NCBI GenBank assembly: GCA_947168395.1
Contig: CAMVLT010000041.1
Location: 1 to 33,589 of the forward strand
Direction of reading: 5' to 3'
Length of the DNA: 33,589 nucleotides
Origin: an uncultured Prevotellaceae bacterium
Lineage (GTDB): Bacteria > Bacteroidota > Bacteroidia > Bacteroidales > Bacteroidaceae
The translations under genes and the position numbers were made by a program. Below the pieces are notes generated by a model. The model was not told the origin of the DNA and did no database searches. It was given only the letters and a program-made list of their open reading frames with translations. This document shows positions 23,118 through 30,371 of this stretch, in pieces. Numbering within the stretch: position 1 is the first letter of the stretch; each line of letters starts with the position of its first letter.

Positions 23118-24545
23118 ATGGAGCTGAACGAACTTATTTCCGCTGTGAACGATGTCGCGTGGGGCTATGTGCTGGTATTCCTGCTGGCGGGGTGTGGCCT
23201 GTGGTTTACGTGGCGCACCCGCTTTGTGCAGTTCCGAATGGTGGACGAGATGCTGCGGCTGCTCACCGATACGGTGGTTGACACCGTCGGGTCGCAAGTT
23301 CAGGAAGCCGGAAAGGGGCAGAAGCACATATCGTCGTTCCAGGCCTTTGCCGTCAGCGTAGCCACCCGTGTCGGCACGGGCAATCTGGCGGGCGTGGCCT
23401 CGGCCATTGCCGTCGGCGGGCCGGGAGCCGTGTTCTGGATGTGGGTCATTGCCCTCGTTGGCTCGGCAACGGCTTTCGTGGAGTCCACGCTGGCACAGCT
23501 GTTCAAGCAGAAGCACAAGGACTCGTTCATAGGCGGCCCAGCCTACTACATCCAGCGTGGGCTACATCTGCGGTGGATGGCCGTCACGTTTGCCGTACTC
23601 ATCACGCTGCAGTTCGGACTCTCCAACAACTCCATCCAGGCCAACACCATCTGTGGAGCCATGCACGAAGCCTTCGGATGGTCACCAGCATGGGTGGGAG
23701 GTGTGTTGGCTATAGTCGGCTTGTTCATCGTCTTTGGCGGCATCCAGCGCATAGCTAATGTCAGTTCAGTCCTGGTGCCCGTGATGGCTATCGGTTATAT
23801 GGTGCTCGCTGTGGTCGTGATTGCCATGAATCTGGAGCAGATACCGCATGTGTTCAAGCTGATAGTACTCGACGCGTTCGGCATTGAGAAAGTGGCAGGC
23901 GGCGGCATCGGCGTCACCATTATGTTAGGAGTGAAACGGGGACTCTTCTCCAACGAGGCTGGTGAGGGCAGTGCGCCCAATGTGGCTGCTACGGCGGCGG
24001 TGAGCCATCCCGTCAAGCAGGGACTCATTCAGGCACTGGGCGTCTTTACCGATACGCTGCTCGTCTGTTCGTGTACCGCCTTCATCATCCTCATCAGCGG
24101 ACTCTACGACGTGCCTGAGCTCAACGGCATCAACCTCACCCAGTCGGCCTTGGAGTCGGAGGTAGGCGCAGCAGGCCCCATATTCGTTGCGGTGGCCATC
24201 TTCCTTTTCGCCTTCTCCAGCATCATCGGCAACTATTATTACGGCGAGGCCAACATCCGCTTCATCACGTCCAGCCGCTGGGTAATGACCATCTACCGCA
24301 TTTGTTCAGCGGGCGTAATGGTCATCTTCGGGGCTCTTGCCAGCTTTGAGCTGGTGTGGAACATCGTCGACTTCTTCATGGCCTTCCTTACTGCCTGCAA
24401 CCTCATCGCCATCATCCTGTTAGGCCGCTACGCCTTCCGGCTGCTCGACGACTATCGCCGCCAGAAGCGGCAGGGCATCAAGGAGCCCGTCTTCCACCGC
24501 AGCCAGTTGCCCGAAATAGAAAGCGAACTGGAATGTTGGGAATAA
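23118..24545 (+). CDS. AGCS-family sodium:alanine/glycine symporter
   Basis: This family imports alanine or glycine with sodium. The 475-residue protein has about 10-11 membrane segments and the family motifs VATRVGTGNLAGVASAIAVGGPGAVFWMW, GGPAYYIQRGL, GLFSNEAGEGSAPNVAATA and FSSIIGNYYYGEANIRF. The C-terminus is a short charged cytoplasmic tail (RRQKRQGIKEP). It follows the DUF4298 gene directly. The exact amino acid is not decided by the sequence. Confidence 0.93.
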   Translation: MELNELISAVNDVAWGYVLVFLLAGCGLWFTWRTRFVQFRMVDEMLRLLTDTVVDTVGSQVQEAGKGQKHISSFQAFAVSVATRVGTGNLAGVASAIAVGGPGAVFWMWVIALVGSATAFVESTLAQLFKQKHKDSFIGGPAYYIQRGLHLRWMAVTFAVLITLQFGLSNNSIQANTICGAMHEAFGWSPAWVGGVLAIVGLFIVFGGIQRIANVSSVLVPVMAIGYMVLAVVVIAMNLEQIPHVFKLIVLDAFGIEKVAGGGIGVTIMLGVKRGLFSNEAGEGSAPNVAATAAVSHPVKQGLIQALGVFTDTLLVCSCTAFIILISGLYDVPELNGINLTQSALESEVGAAGPIFVAVAIFLFAFSSIIGNYYYGEANIRFITSSRWVMTIYRICSAGVMVIFGALASFELVWNIVDFFMAFLTACNLIAIILLGRYAFRLLDDYRRQKRQGIKEPVFHRSQLPEIESELECWE

Positions 24546-24565
24546 CTCTTAATACATCATTCAAT

Positions 24566-24889
24566 ATGGCAAGCAATACAGACTTTGTACAATACATCGC
24601 CGACCAGTGTGCTGGGGCAGGCGAAATCGTAACCAAGAAGATGTTTGGCGACTACGGCATCTACTGTGACGGCAAAATATTCGGTCTCATCTGCGACGAC
24701 TGCTTCTACCTGAAGCCCACCGATGCCGTGCGCCCGCTATTGAGGGTCGTCGACATGCGTCCCCCCTACGACGGTGCCAAGGATTACTTCTACATCGCCG
24801 ACGTCGACGACCGCGACTACCTCGCCCAAATAGTGCGCGAAACCTGCCATGCACTGCCGAAACCGAAGGTGAAGGCGAAAAAACGATAG
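24566..24889 (+). CDS. TfoX N-terminal-domain protein
   Basis: The 107-residue protein matches the TfoX N-terminal domain: KKMFGDYGIYCDGKIFGLICDDCFYLKPTD, then PPYDGAKDYFYIAD, ending in a lysine-rich tail (KPKVKAKKR). TfoX/Sxy regulates competence in gammaproteobacteria, but stand-alone N-terminal-domain proteins are widespread and uncharacterised, so no competence role is claimed. ATG 24566 lies 20 bases after the symporter stop; the open frame upstream lies inside the symporter gene. After the TAG at 24887 the same frame runs on for 17 codons to TAA at 24941, encoding a protein-like segment. Confidence 0.85.
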   Translation: MASNTDFVQYIADQCAGAGEIVTKKMFGDYGIYCDGKIFGLICDDCFYLKPTDAVRPLLRVVDMRPPYDGAKDYFYIADVDDRDYLAQIVRETCHALPKPKVKAKKR

Positions 24890-24943
24890 GACGGCAAGAC
24901 CGAGGATGAAGTGGCCGAAATGATCTATCAATTCATCGGATAA
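24890..24943 (+). pseudogene. Possible coding remnant after the TfoX stop codon
   Basis: In the same frame as the TfoX gene, directly after its TAG, 17 sense codons read DGKTEDEVAEMIYQFIG before TAA. The composition is protein-like (helical, acidic). It may be the old C-terminus of the gene, cut off by the TAG, or the tail of a lost gene. Chance is also possible over such a length. Confidence 0.35.
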
Positions 24944-24973
24944 ACCAAATTCATAAAACAAACACTTATAGTT

Positions 24974-26050
24974 ATGAAAAAGATTTTAGTAATCGTCGCA
25001 GTCGCCATAATGACGGCAATGAGTGTACAGGCGCAGAAGATTCAGACAGTTGACAAGGACGGCCAGCCCATACCTTATGCCTCGATTTTTACTGAGGCTG
25101 GCGATATCATCGGTACCACGGGTCTCGATGGCATCCTCAACGATGTTAAAGGGGCTGAGGTGGTGTCAATCACCCATGTGGCTTACAAGTCGAAGAAGGT
25201 GAAGGTGGGCCAAGGCGGTCGTGTAACCCTTGAGGATGCCGACTTTGACCTGCCTGAGATTACCGTCACCAAGAAACCGCTGGTGTATGTGCAGACTTAC
25301 TATCGCATGGTCTATCAGAAAGACGGTAGCGAGATGCCTATTTATTACTATCGTGCGGGCGTGCTTAACAATTCCTACGATAAGAAGACAAAGAAAGTAT
25401 CTTCCGACGAGGATCATTTCTCAGCCTGCAACATGGGCATATTCAAGACTACGCTCAACACCGTCTTAAATGCACATATCAAGAAGTTAAGTCTGAAAAC
25501 AGAAAAAATAGAGACCCGCATGAAGCAAAAACACAAGGAAATTGGACTCTCCTTTGTTCCTGACGGGCCCGGCAAGCAGCGCATCACGGATAAGTTTGGC
25601 ACCGTAGGCTCTGTCACGGATAATCAGGGTAAGGGCGAGCGCCGCTACTCATACGATACGCATCTGTTGAGTCAGCACAAGATTCAGGTTACGGGCAGCG
25701 ACAAGAAGAAGGCTAAGGCCGACAAACGGGAAGAGCGGGAAAAGAATCGTAAGGATCAGGACTTTACCGTCTATCTCATCGACGATGATGGCAATTACGC
25801 GCCTGAGGACTTCGTCATGCAGCAGGGAGCCACCTCCTACGACGATGAGAAACATAAAAGTCATACCAACATCATGATACAGGTGTTCACGGTTGATCGT
25901 GCCTACGTGACCAAGGACGAGCTGAAGCAGCTGAAGAAGGAAAAGAAGATGAAGATGACCTACCAGAATCTGCAGCAGTTGGAGCGCAGCCACAACATCC
26001 CTGCCCTGCCGGCAGAACTTCAGAAGCGCATCAATGAGATTGTGAAATGA
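24974..26050 (+). CDS. Exported protein with carboxypeptidase-regulatory-like N-terminal domain
   Basis: The 358-residue protein has a signal peptide (MKKILVIVAVAIMTAMSVQAQ). Residues about 25-95 look like the beta-sandwich domain common in Bacteroidota exported proteins (VDKDGQPIPYASIFT, GTTGLDGILNDVKGAEVVSITHVAYKSKKV, ending LPEITVTKKP). The rest is unlike any family that I recognise: a highly charged body with a lysine/glutamate-rich stretch (KKKAKADKREEREKNRKDQ) and a C-terminal helical part (KDELKQLKKEKKMKMTYQN). There is no membrane anchor and no plug or barrel, so it is not a TonB receptor. No promoter box is evident in the 84-base spacer. Function unknown. Confidence 0.8.
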   Translation: MKKILVIVAVAIMTAMSVQAQKIQTVDKDGQPIPYASIFTEAGDIIGTTGLDGILNDVKGAEVVSITHVAYKSKKVKVGQGGRVTLEDADFDLPEITVTKKPLVYVQTYYRMVYQKDGSEMPIYYYRAGVLNNSYDKKTKKVSSDEDHFSACNMGIFKTTLNTVLNAHIKKLSLKTEKIETRMKQKHKEIGLSFVPDGPGKQRITDKFGTVGSVTDNQGKGERRYSYDTHLLSQHKIQVTGSDKKKAKADKREEREKNRKDQDFTVYLIDDDGNYAPEDFVMQQGATSYDDEKHKSHTNIMIQVFTVDRAYVTKDELKQLKKEKKMKMTYQNLQQLERSHNIPALPAELQKRINEIVK

Positions 26051-26128
26051 AAAAACTTTGTCATCAAATAAACGGTAGTGGATAGCAACTTTGAATATTA
26101 TCAGGCATTACTTAGGAGAACCGTGAAG

Positions 26129-26187
26129 TTTCAGTAGGGGAAACTCCGGGTTTCACCTACTGAAACTGGGAGTTTCCCCTACTGAAA
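26129..26187. terminator. Nested hairpin between convergent genes, possible terminator
   Basis: TTTCAGTAGGGGAAACTCC (26129-26147) pairs perfectly over 19 bp with GGAGTTTCCCCTACTGAAA (26169-26187), and the 21-base loop contains its own hairpin GTTTCA-CCTAC-TGAAAC. It lies between a plus-strand gene and ilvE on the minus strand. There is no T-tract. The same AGGGKAAACT motif follows the TOPRIM gene at 499-562, so it belongs to a dispersed family. Confidence 0.6.
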
Positions 26188-26213
26188 GTCGGAGCCATAG
26201 GGGGGGAGGGCTA

Positions 26214-27230
26214 TTATTCAATCACAACCGTCGTCCAGCCGTGCTTGTCCTCAATCTCGCCGTACTGGATGCCGCGGAGGGTGTCGAACAGTTTCTTCGA
26301 CATGGGGCCGGGCTTCTCGCCGAAGGAGTAGCGCTTGCCGGTGTCGAGGTCGTCGATGTAGCTGATGGGGCTGATGACGGCGGCTGTTCCGCAGGCACCT
26401 GCCTCCTCGAAGGTTTCGAGTTCTTCCTCGGGGATGGGGCGACGCTCCACCTTCATGCCCAGATCCTCGGCCACCTGCATCAGGCTCTTGTTAGTGATGG
26501 AGGGGAGGATGGAGGTTGACTTCGGGGTGATATAGGTATTGTCCTTGATGCCGAAGAAGTTGGCAGCGCCACACTCGTCCATGTATTTCTTCTCCTTGGC
26601 GTCGAGGTAGAATTCGCAGGCGTAGCCCTTCTCGTGGGCCAGGTTGTTGGCGAAGAGGCTGGCAGCGTAGTTGCCGCCTACCTTGTATTTACCCGTGCCG
26701 AGCGGAGCCGAGCGGTCGTAGTCGCGGATGATGACGTAGGGGTTGGCAGCGAAACCACCCTTGAAGTACGGGCCTACAGGCGTGACGAAAATCAGGAAGC
26801 AGTACTCCTTGGCAGGGTGCACACCCACCTGGGCGCTGGTACCAATGAGCAGCGGACGGATATAGAGCGTGGCACCGCTCTCGTAGGTAGGAATCCACTC
26901 CTGGTTCAGGCGTACCACCTTCTTCACCATTTCTGTGAACAGCTCGGTGCTGACCTCGGGCATCATGATGCCGCGGCAGGTGGACTGCAGGCGGGCGGCA
27001 TTCTCGTCAACGCGGAATATGCGCACCTTGCCGTCAGGGCAGCGGTAAGCCTTCAGGCCCTCGAAAGCCTCCTGGCCGTAATGCAGGCAGGTGGCAGCCA
27101 TGTGCAGGTTCAGATACTCGTCGGAGCAGACCTCAATCTCGCCCCACTTTCCGTCGCGATAGTAGCAACGCACGTTGTAGTCGGTCTTCATGTAACCGAA
27201 CGACAAACTTGACCAATCTAAATTTTTCAT
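26214..27230 (-). CDS. ilvE: Branched-chain amino-acid aminotransferase
   Basis: IlvE is a PLP enzyme that makes or degrades leucine, isoleucine and valine by transamination with glutamate. The 338-residue length and motifs match the eukaryote-like branch: GQEAFEGLKAYRCPDG, RPLLIGTSAQVGV, the PLP lysine in KYKVGGNYAAS (Lys 183), ECGAANFFGI, SILPSITNKSLMQVA, EEAGACGTAAVISPI. It has its own promoter and is followed by the 26129-26187 hairpin. Nothing unusual is seen. Confidence 0.95.
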   Translation of the reverse strand: MKNLDWSSLSFGYMKTDYNVRCYYRDGKWGEIEVCSDEYLNLHMAATCLHYGQEAFEGLKAYRCPDGKVRIFRVDENAARLQSTCRGIMMPEVSTELFTEMVKKVVRLNQEWIPTYESGATLYIRPLLIGTSAQVGVHPAKEYCFLIFVTPVGPYFKGGFAANPYVIIRDYDRSAPLGTGKYKVGGNYAASLFANNLAHEKGYACEFYLDAKEKKYMDECGAANFFGIKDNTYITPKSTSILPSITNKSLMQVAEDLGMKVERRPIPEEELETFEEAGACGTAAVISPISYIDDLDTGKRYSFGEKPGPMSKKLFDTLRGIQYGEIEDKHGWTTVVIE

Positions 27231-27264
27231 CGTCGTATTATAGCTTAAAATTCAAATTTGCTTG

Positions 27265-27295
27265 CAAAAGTACGCATTTTCCTGCAAATTGACAA
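27265..27295 (-). promoter_or_regulatory. ilvE promoter, Bacteroidota type
   Basis: On the minus strand TACTTTTG (27272-27265) fits TAnnTTTG, with TTG (27295-27293) about 20 bases upstream. The leader to the ATG at 27230 is about 30 bases. Confidence 0.6.
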
Positions 27296-27312
27296 TTATT
27301 TCCGTCAAAAAC

Positions 27313-27504
27313 TTACTCCTCGGCAAGTATTTTCTTGATTTCCTCGTCGGTTTTCGTCAGTTTGTCCTTGCAGAGCTTGATGAGTTGCTGGGCACGGCGC
27401 AGTTGGTCGGACATCTGGTCGATGTCGAGTTCGTCGTTTTCCATCTTGCGGACGATGGCCTGAAGTTCCGCGAAGGCGGCTTCGTATTTGAGTTCTTGTT
27501 TCAT
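27313..27504 (-). CDS. xseB: Exodeoxyribonuclease VII small subunit
   Basis: The 63-residue protein has the family pattern KYEAAFAELQAIVRKMENDELDIDQMSDQLRRAQQLIKLCKDKL. XseB binds several copies to XseA to form exonuclease VII, which degrades single-stranded DNA. Its ATG overlaps the xseA stop by four bases, as is usual for this pair. Confidence 0.93.
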   Translation of the reverse strand: MKQELKYEAAFAELQAIVRKMENDELDIDQMSDQLRRAQQLIKLCKDKLTKTDEEIKKILAEE

Positions 27505-28811
27505 ATAACGGTTGATTTGATGGTACCTTTTTCCAGTCGGGTTTCTATTTGGTCGCCAGGTTTCAGTTGTGAGGGGTCGCGCACGGCTCGGCCGTCTTTC
27601 GTGGTGATGCTGTAGCCTCGGCTGAGTAGCAGCTGTGGGTCAAGTGCTTTCAGCCGTTCCTCTATGAGCGCTATGTTGTGGTGCCCGGCTTGCAGGCGGC
27701 GCTCAGCCATCAGGGGGAGCTTGCTTTCAAGCAGGTTGAGGGTGGCACGGGCTGTAGTCGTCAGCTGCTGCATGCGGGTGAGCATGCGGTTGTGGAGGGC
27801 ATCGAGACGGGCTTCCTGGCGAGTCTTCACAACAGAGAACAGGCGTGGTAGAGCCTTTTGGAGGATGGAGAGCTGAGACTTGAGATTCGTGATTTTTTGC
27901 TGCGTATAGCGGGCCATGCGGGTCTGGGCATCTTCAATGGCATCGAGGCACGTCTGGGCGTGGTCGATGAGGAAGGCGGCAGCGGCGGTGGGGGTTTTCA
28001 CCCGCTGGTGGGACACCATGTCGATGATGGACTCGTCGCGGTCGTGGCCTATGCCTGTGATGATGGGGATGGGGAAGTTGGCGACATTCTCGGCCAGGAG
28101 CAGGGTGTCGAAGCCCGACATGTCGCTGGTGGCACCTCCGCCTCGGATGATGACGACAGCATCAAATTGATAATTGACAATTGATGATTGATAGTTGTAT
28201 ATCCGCTCCAGCGCGTTGATGATGCTCTGCTCCACGCCCTCGCCCTGCATCGTGGCAGGGAAGAGCTGGGTACGGAAGGCGAAGGGCGAGTCGGCCAGCT
28301 GGTTGCAGAAGTCGCCGTAGCCGGCAGCAGTCTGGCTGCTGATGACGGCAATGTTGAGGCAGAGCAGGGGCAGCTGTAGTTCGCGTTGCAGGTCGAAGAC
28401 GCCCTCGTCCTTCAGTTGGCGTATGATTTCCATTCGGCGGCGTGCCTGGTCGCCGAGGGTGTAGTTGGGGTCGATGTCGGTGACTATCCATGAGAATCCG
28501 TATGCTTCGTGGAACTGCGGATAGACGCGGAGCAGCACCTTCATGCCAGCTCGCAGCTGCTGTCCCGTAGTGCGTTCGAAGTAGGGCCGCACAATTGTCC
28601 ACTTCGATGCCCAGCACTTGGCCGCGGCCCTTGCAACGGGGGTGTTTGAGCGTTCGTCGCGCTGTATGAGTTCCATGTAGCAATGTCCGCGGTTTTCGCG
28701 GCACTCCGACAGTTCGGCCTCTACCCAATACTCATCGGGCATCTGCCTCTCAATCAGCTCGCGGACGAGTGAGTTGAGTTCGAGGAGTGAAAGTCGGAAG
28801 TCATTTCTCAT
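27501..28811 (-). CDS. xseA: Exodeoxyribonuclease VII large subunit
   Basis: The 436-residue protein has an OB-fold N-terminal domain (SLLELNSLVRELIERQMPDEYWVEAELSE), the catalytic region (NIAVISSQTAAGYGDF, VVIIRGGGATSDMSGFD, TGIGHDRDESIIDMVSHQRVKTPTAAAAFLI), a coiled-coil segment and a C-terminal domain (LSRGYSITTKDGRAV). Just before VVIIRGGG the DNA is a TTGACAATTGAT-type repeat (28163-28197), which adds a few residues (YNYQSSIVNYQFD). The start ATGAGAAATGAC overlaps the S8 protease stop by 11 bases and is itself a unit of the TCATTTS repeat type. Confidence 0.95.
   Translation of the reverse strand: MRNDFRLSLLELNSLVRELIERQMPDEYWVEAELSECRENRGHCYMELIQRDERSNTPVARAAAKCWASKWTIVRPYFERTTGQQLRAGMKVLLRVYPQFHEAYGFSWIVTDIDPNYTLGDQARRRMEIIRQLKDEGVFDLQRELQLPLLCLNIAVISSQTAAGYGDFCNQLADSPFAFRTQLFPATMQGEGVEQSIINALERIYNYQSSIVNYQFDAVVIIRGGGATSDMSGFDTLLLAENVANFPIPIITGIGHDRDESIIDMVSHQRVKTPTAAAAFLIDHAQTCLDAIEDAQTRMARYTQQKITNLKSQLSILQKALPRLFSVVKTRQEARLDALHNRMLTRMQQLTTTARATLNLLESKLPLMAERRLQAGHHNIALIEERLKALDPQLLLSRGYSITTKDGRAVRDPSQLKPGDQIETRLEKGTIKSTVI
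28163..28197. repeat. AATTGACAATTGAT short repeat inside xseA
   Basis: CAAATTGATAATTGACAATT followed by GATGATTGATAGTTG consists of imperfect TTGAYAA/TTGAT units. A related CAATGGCCAATTGTCAATAA occurs at 30312-30331 upstream of the MATE gene. In xseA it is read in frame as a Tyr/Asn/Ser-rich stretch and differs strongly in composition from the flanks. Confidence 0.6.
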
Positions 28812-30231
28812 ATTCCAGTTTTCCTATCATATAAGCTCGCCAGAAGTTTGGTATGCCGAAACCATAGACATTGTCGGGCGTGGCGTAGTTGTCAGACGAT
28901 TTGCGGACGAGGCTGATAATGTCGTTGGCACTCAAGTGAGGACAACTCTGCCACAGACAGGCCACGAGTCCGCATACAACGGGTGCCGAGAACGAGGTTC
29001 CCATGTCGCGTACGATGGAACCACGGCCCGAAATGAGGGCTGCAGGTGCGCCGAGTGCCATGACATCAGGTTTCACACGGCCGTCCTGAGAGGGTCCTAC
29101 GCCTGAGAAGGGCGCGTTCTTGCCTTGCTCGTTGACGGCTCCGACGGTCAGTATCTGGTGGGCATCGGCGGGGACGCAGATTTTCTTCCAAGGACCCATA
29201 CCCATGTTGCCAGCCGAGTTGACGAGCACGATGCCCTTGCGGGCCAGCATGGAGGCGGTGCGGCTGATGAGCGTCGAATTGCCATCAAGGTCGCGTAGCC
29301 GCAGGCTCTCGTGGGGCTCGTCGAAGTCGTTGTAGCCCAACGACGAGTTGATGATGTCTACGCCAGCCGAGTCGGCCAGTTCGGCAGCCATCGCCCAGTA
29401 GTCCTGCTCTACGGGTTGTTCCGACTGCTGGTCCTCACAGCGCATCAGCCAGTAGTGAGCCTCGGGGGCAGTACCTATGAGCACTTCGGGCAGGTTGGCA
29501 GCCAGGGCCGAGAGCACCTTGGTGCCGTGATCGGTCTCGTAATACAGCTGATGGTCGGCCACTTCGGGGTGAGGCAACTTGGGGTTATGCCACACGCAGT
29601 CACGGATGCCGTCGATTTTGACGTTGTAGAATGCTGGAATCTGGTCAACGTTCTGGAAGCCGCCGTCCAGCACGGCGATAGTCATGCCCCGTCCTCGCAG
29701 GCCGATGGCGTGCAGCCGGTGGCCCATCAGACTCTCAATCTGCTCCTTTCCACCTCCGTAGCGTTCCTGCTTGACAGAGTCCCAGGCGTTGAAGTGATTG
29801 TGGCTTTTCCCCCTGGTGAGCTTCTTGTCGACCGAATCGGGCGACACCCACACCAGTTCGGCCTTGCGGACAAAGGGTAGTTGCTGCAACTGCTGTAGAG
29901 CCACTGAGTCGCTGAGCCGCGCCACCACGGTGTTGTTCCACCGACTTTGAGCCACGATGTCGACACCGCGCTGCGCCTTAATGATTTTCAGGTACTTGGG
30001 CGACACGGGCAGGTCGGTAGAGTCGAGCTGCAGCCCCTGACGGCGGCGCCGTTCGACCGACTTTGCCGAAAGCCATCGGGTGGGGTGGTCCAGTCGGAAG
30101 TTTGACTCGTGCTTGTCGGTCAGCGTCAGGCGGTACATATACTGTGGGCCGCCAGGATACTTCATCTTGGTGGCGGCAGTGCCCGTAAGGAACTGAATGA
30201 TTAGTAGTAAGGTGCTGACTATTCGTTTCAC
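28801..30231 (-). CDS. Exported S8-family (subtilisin-like) serine protease
   Basis: The 476-residue protein has a signal peptide (KRIVSTLLLIIQFLTGTAA), a prodomain-like N-terminal region typical of Bacteroidota S8 proteases (LSAKSVERRRRQGLQLDSTDLPVSPKYL) and the catalytic triad: Asp 189 in IAVLDGGFQ, His 235 in DHGTKVLSALAAN, Ser 413 in GTSFSAP. A substrate-type Asn lies in VNSAGNMG. GTG at 30231 is chosen because no ATG gives a signal peptide, the next ATG (MKYPGG) falls after the signal, and longer versions cross the promoter. No sorting domain is seen at the C-terminus. The -7 box lies only four bases upstream, so the mRNA may be leaderless. It overlaps xseA, an unusual partner. Confidence 0.88.
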   Translation of the reverse strand: MKRIVSTLLLIIQFLTGTAATKMKYPGGPQYMYRLTLTDKHESNFRLDHPTRWLSAKSVERRRRQGLQLDSTDLPVSPKYLKIIKAQRGVDIVAQSRWNNTVVARLSDSVALQQLQQLPFVRKAELVWVSPDSVDKKLTRGKSHNHFNAWDSVKQERYGGGKEQIESLMGHRLHAIGLRGRGMTIAVLDGGFQNVDQIPAFYNVKIDGIRDCVWHNPKLPHPEVADHQLYYETDHGTKVLSALAANLPEVLIGTAPEAHYWLMRCEDQQSEQPVEQDYWAMAAELADSAGVDIINSSLGYNDFDEPHESLRLRDLDGNSTLISRTASMLARKGIVLVNSAGNMGMGPWKKICVPADAHQILTVGAVNEQGKNAPFSGVGPSQDGRVKPDVMALGAPAALISGRGSIVRDMGTSFSAPVVCGLVACLWQSCPHLSANDIISLVRKSSDNYATPDNVYGFGIPNFWRAYMIGKLEYEK

Positions 30232-30235
30232 GCTA

Positions 30236-30243
30236 CAAAGGTA
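30236..30243 (-). promoter_or_regulatory. S8 protease promoter -7 box
   Basis: TACCTTTG on the minus strand ends four bases before the GTG start. The -33 region is occupied by the AGTGAAA tandem repeat and shows no TTTG box. Confidence 0.6.
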
Positions 30244-30250
30244 CGAAATA

Positions 30251-30280
30251 AAGTGAAAAGTGAAAAGTGAAAAGTGAAAA
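30251..30280. repeat. AAGTGAAA tandem repeat in the S8 promoter region
   Basis: AAGTGAAA units repeat four times (AGTGAAAAGTGAAAAGTG pattern) where the -33 box of the S8 promoter should be. A change in copy number would alter promoter spacing or sequence. Confidence 0.7.
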
Positions 30281-30337
30281 AATTGCTGCTGCCGAAAAAA
30301 AAAGCCGATTATCAATGGCCAATTGTCAATAATTTCG

Positions 30338-30345
30338 TAACTTTG
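30338..30345 (+). promoter_or_regulatory. MATE gene promoter -7 box
   Basis: TAACTTTG fits TAnnTTTG and lies 26 bases before the ATG at 30372. The -33 box is unclear. TAGGAAATG at the start codon may be a weak ribosome site. Confidence 0.55.
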
Positions 30346-30371
30346 CATCCTGTTTATATAAGGTATAGGAA

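Noticed and set aside
24566..24889. Competence regulator TfoX/Sxy
   Set aside because: Only the N-terminal domain is present, and no competence genes are in the window.
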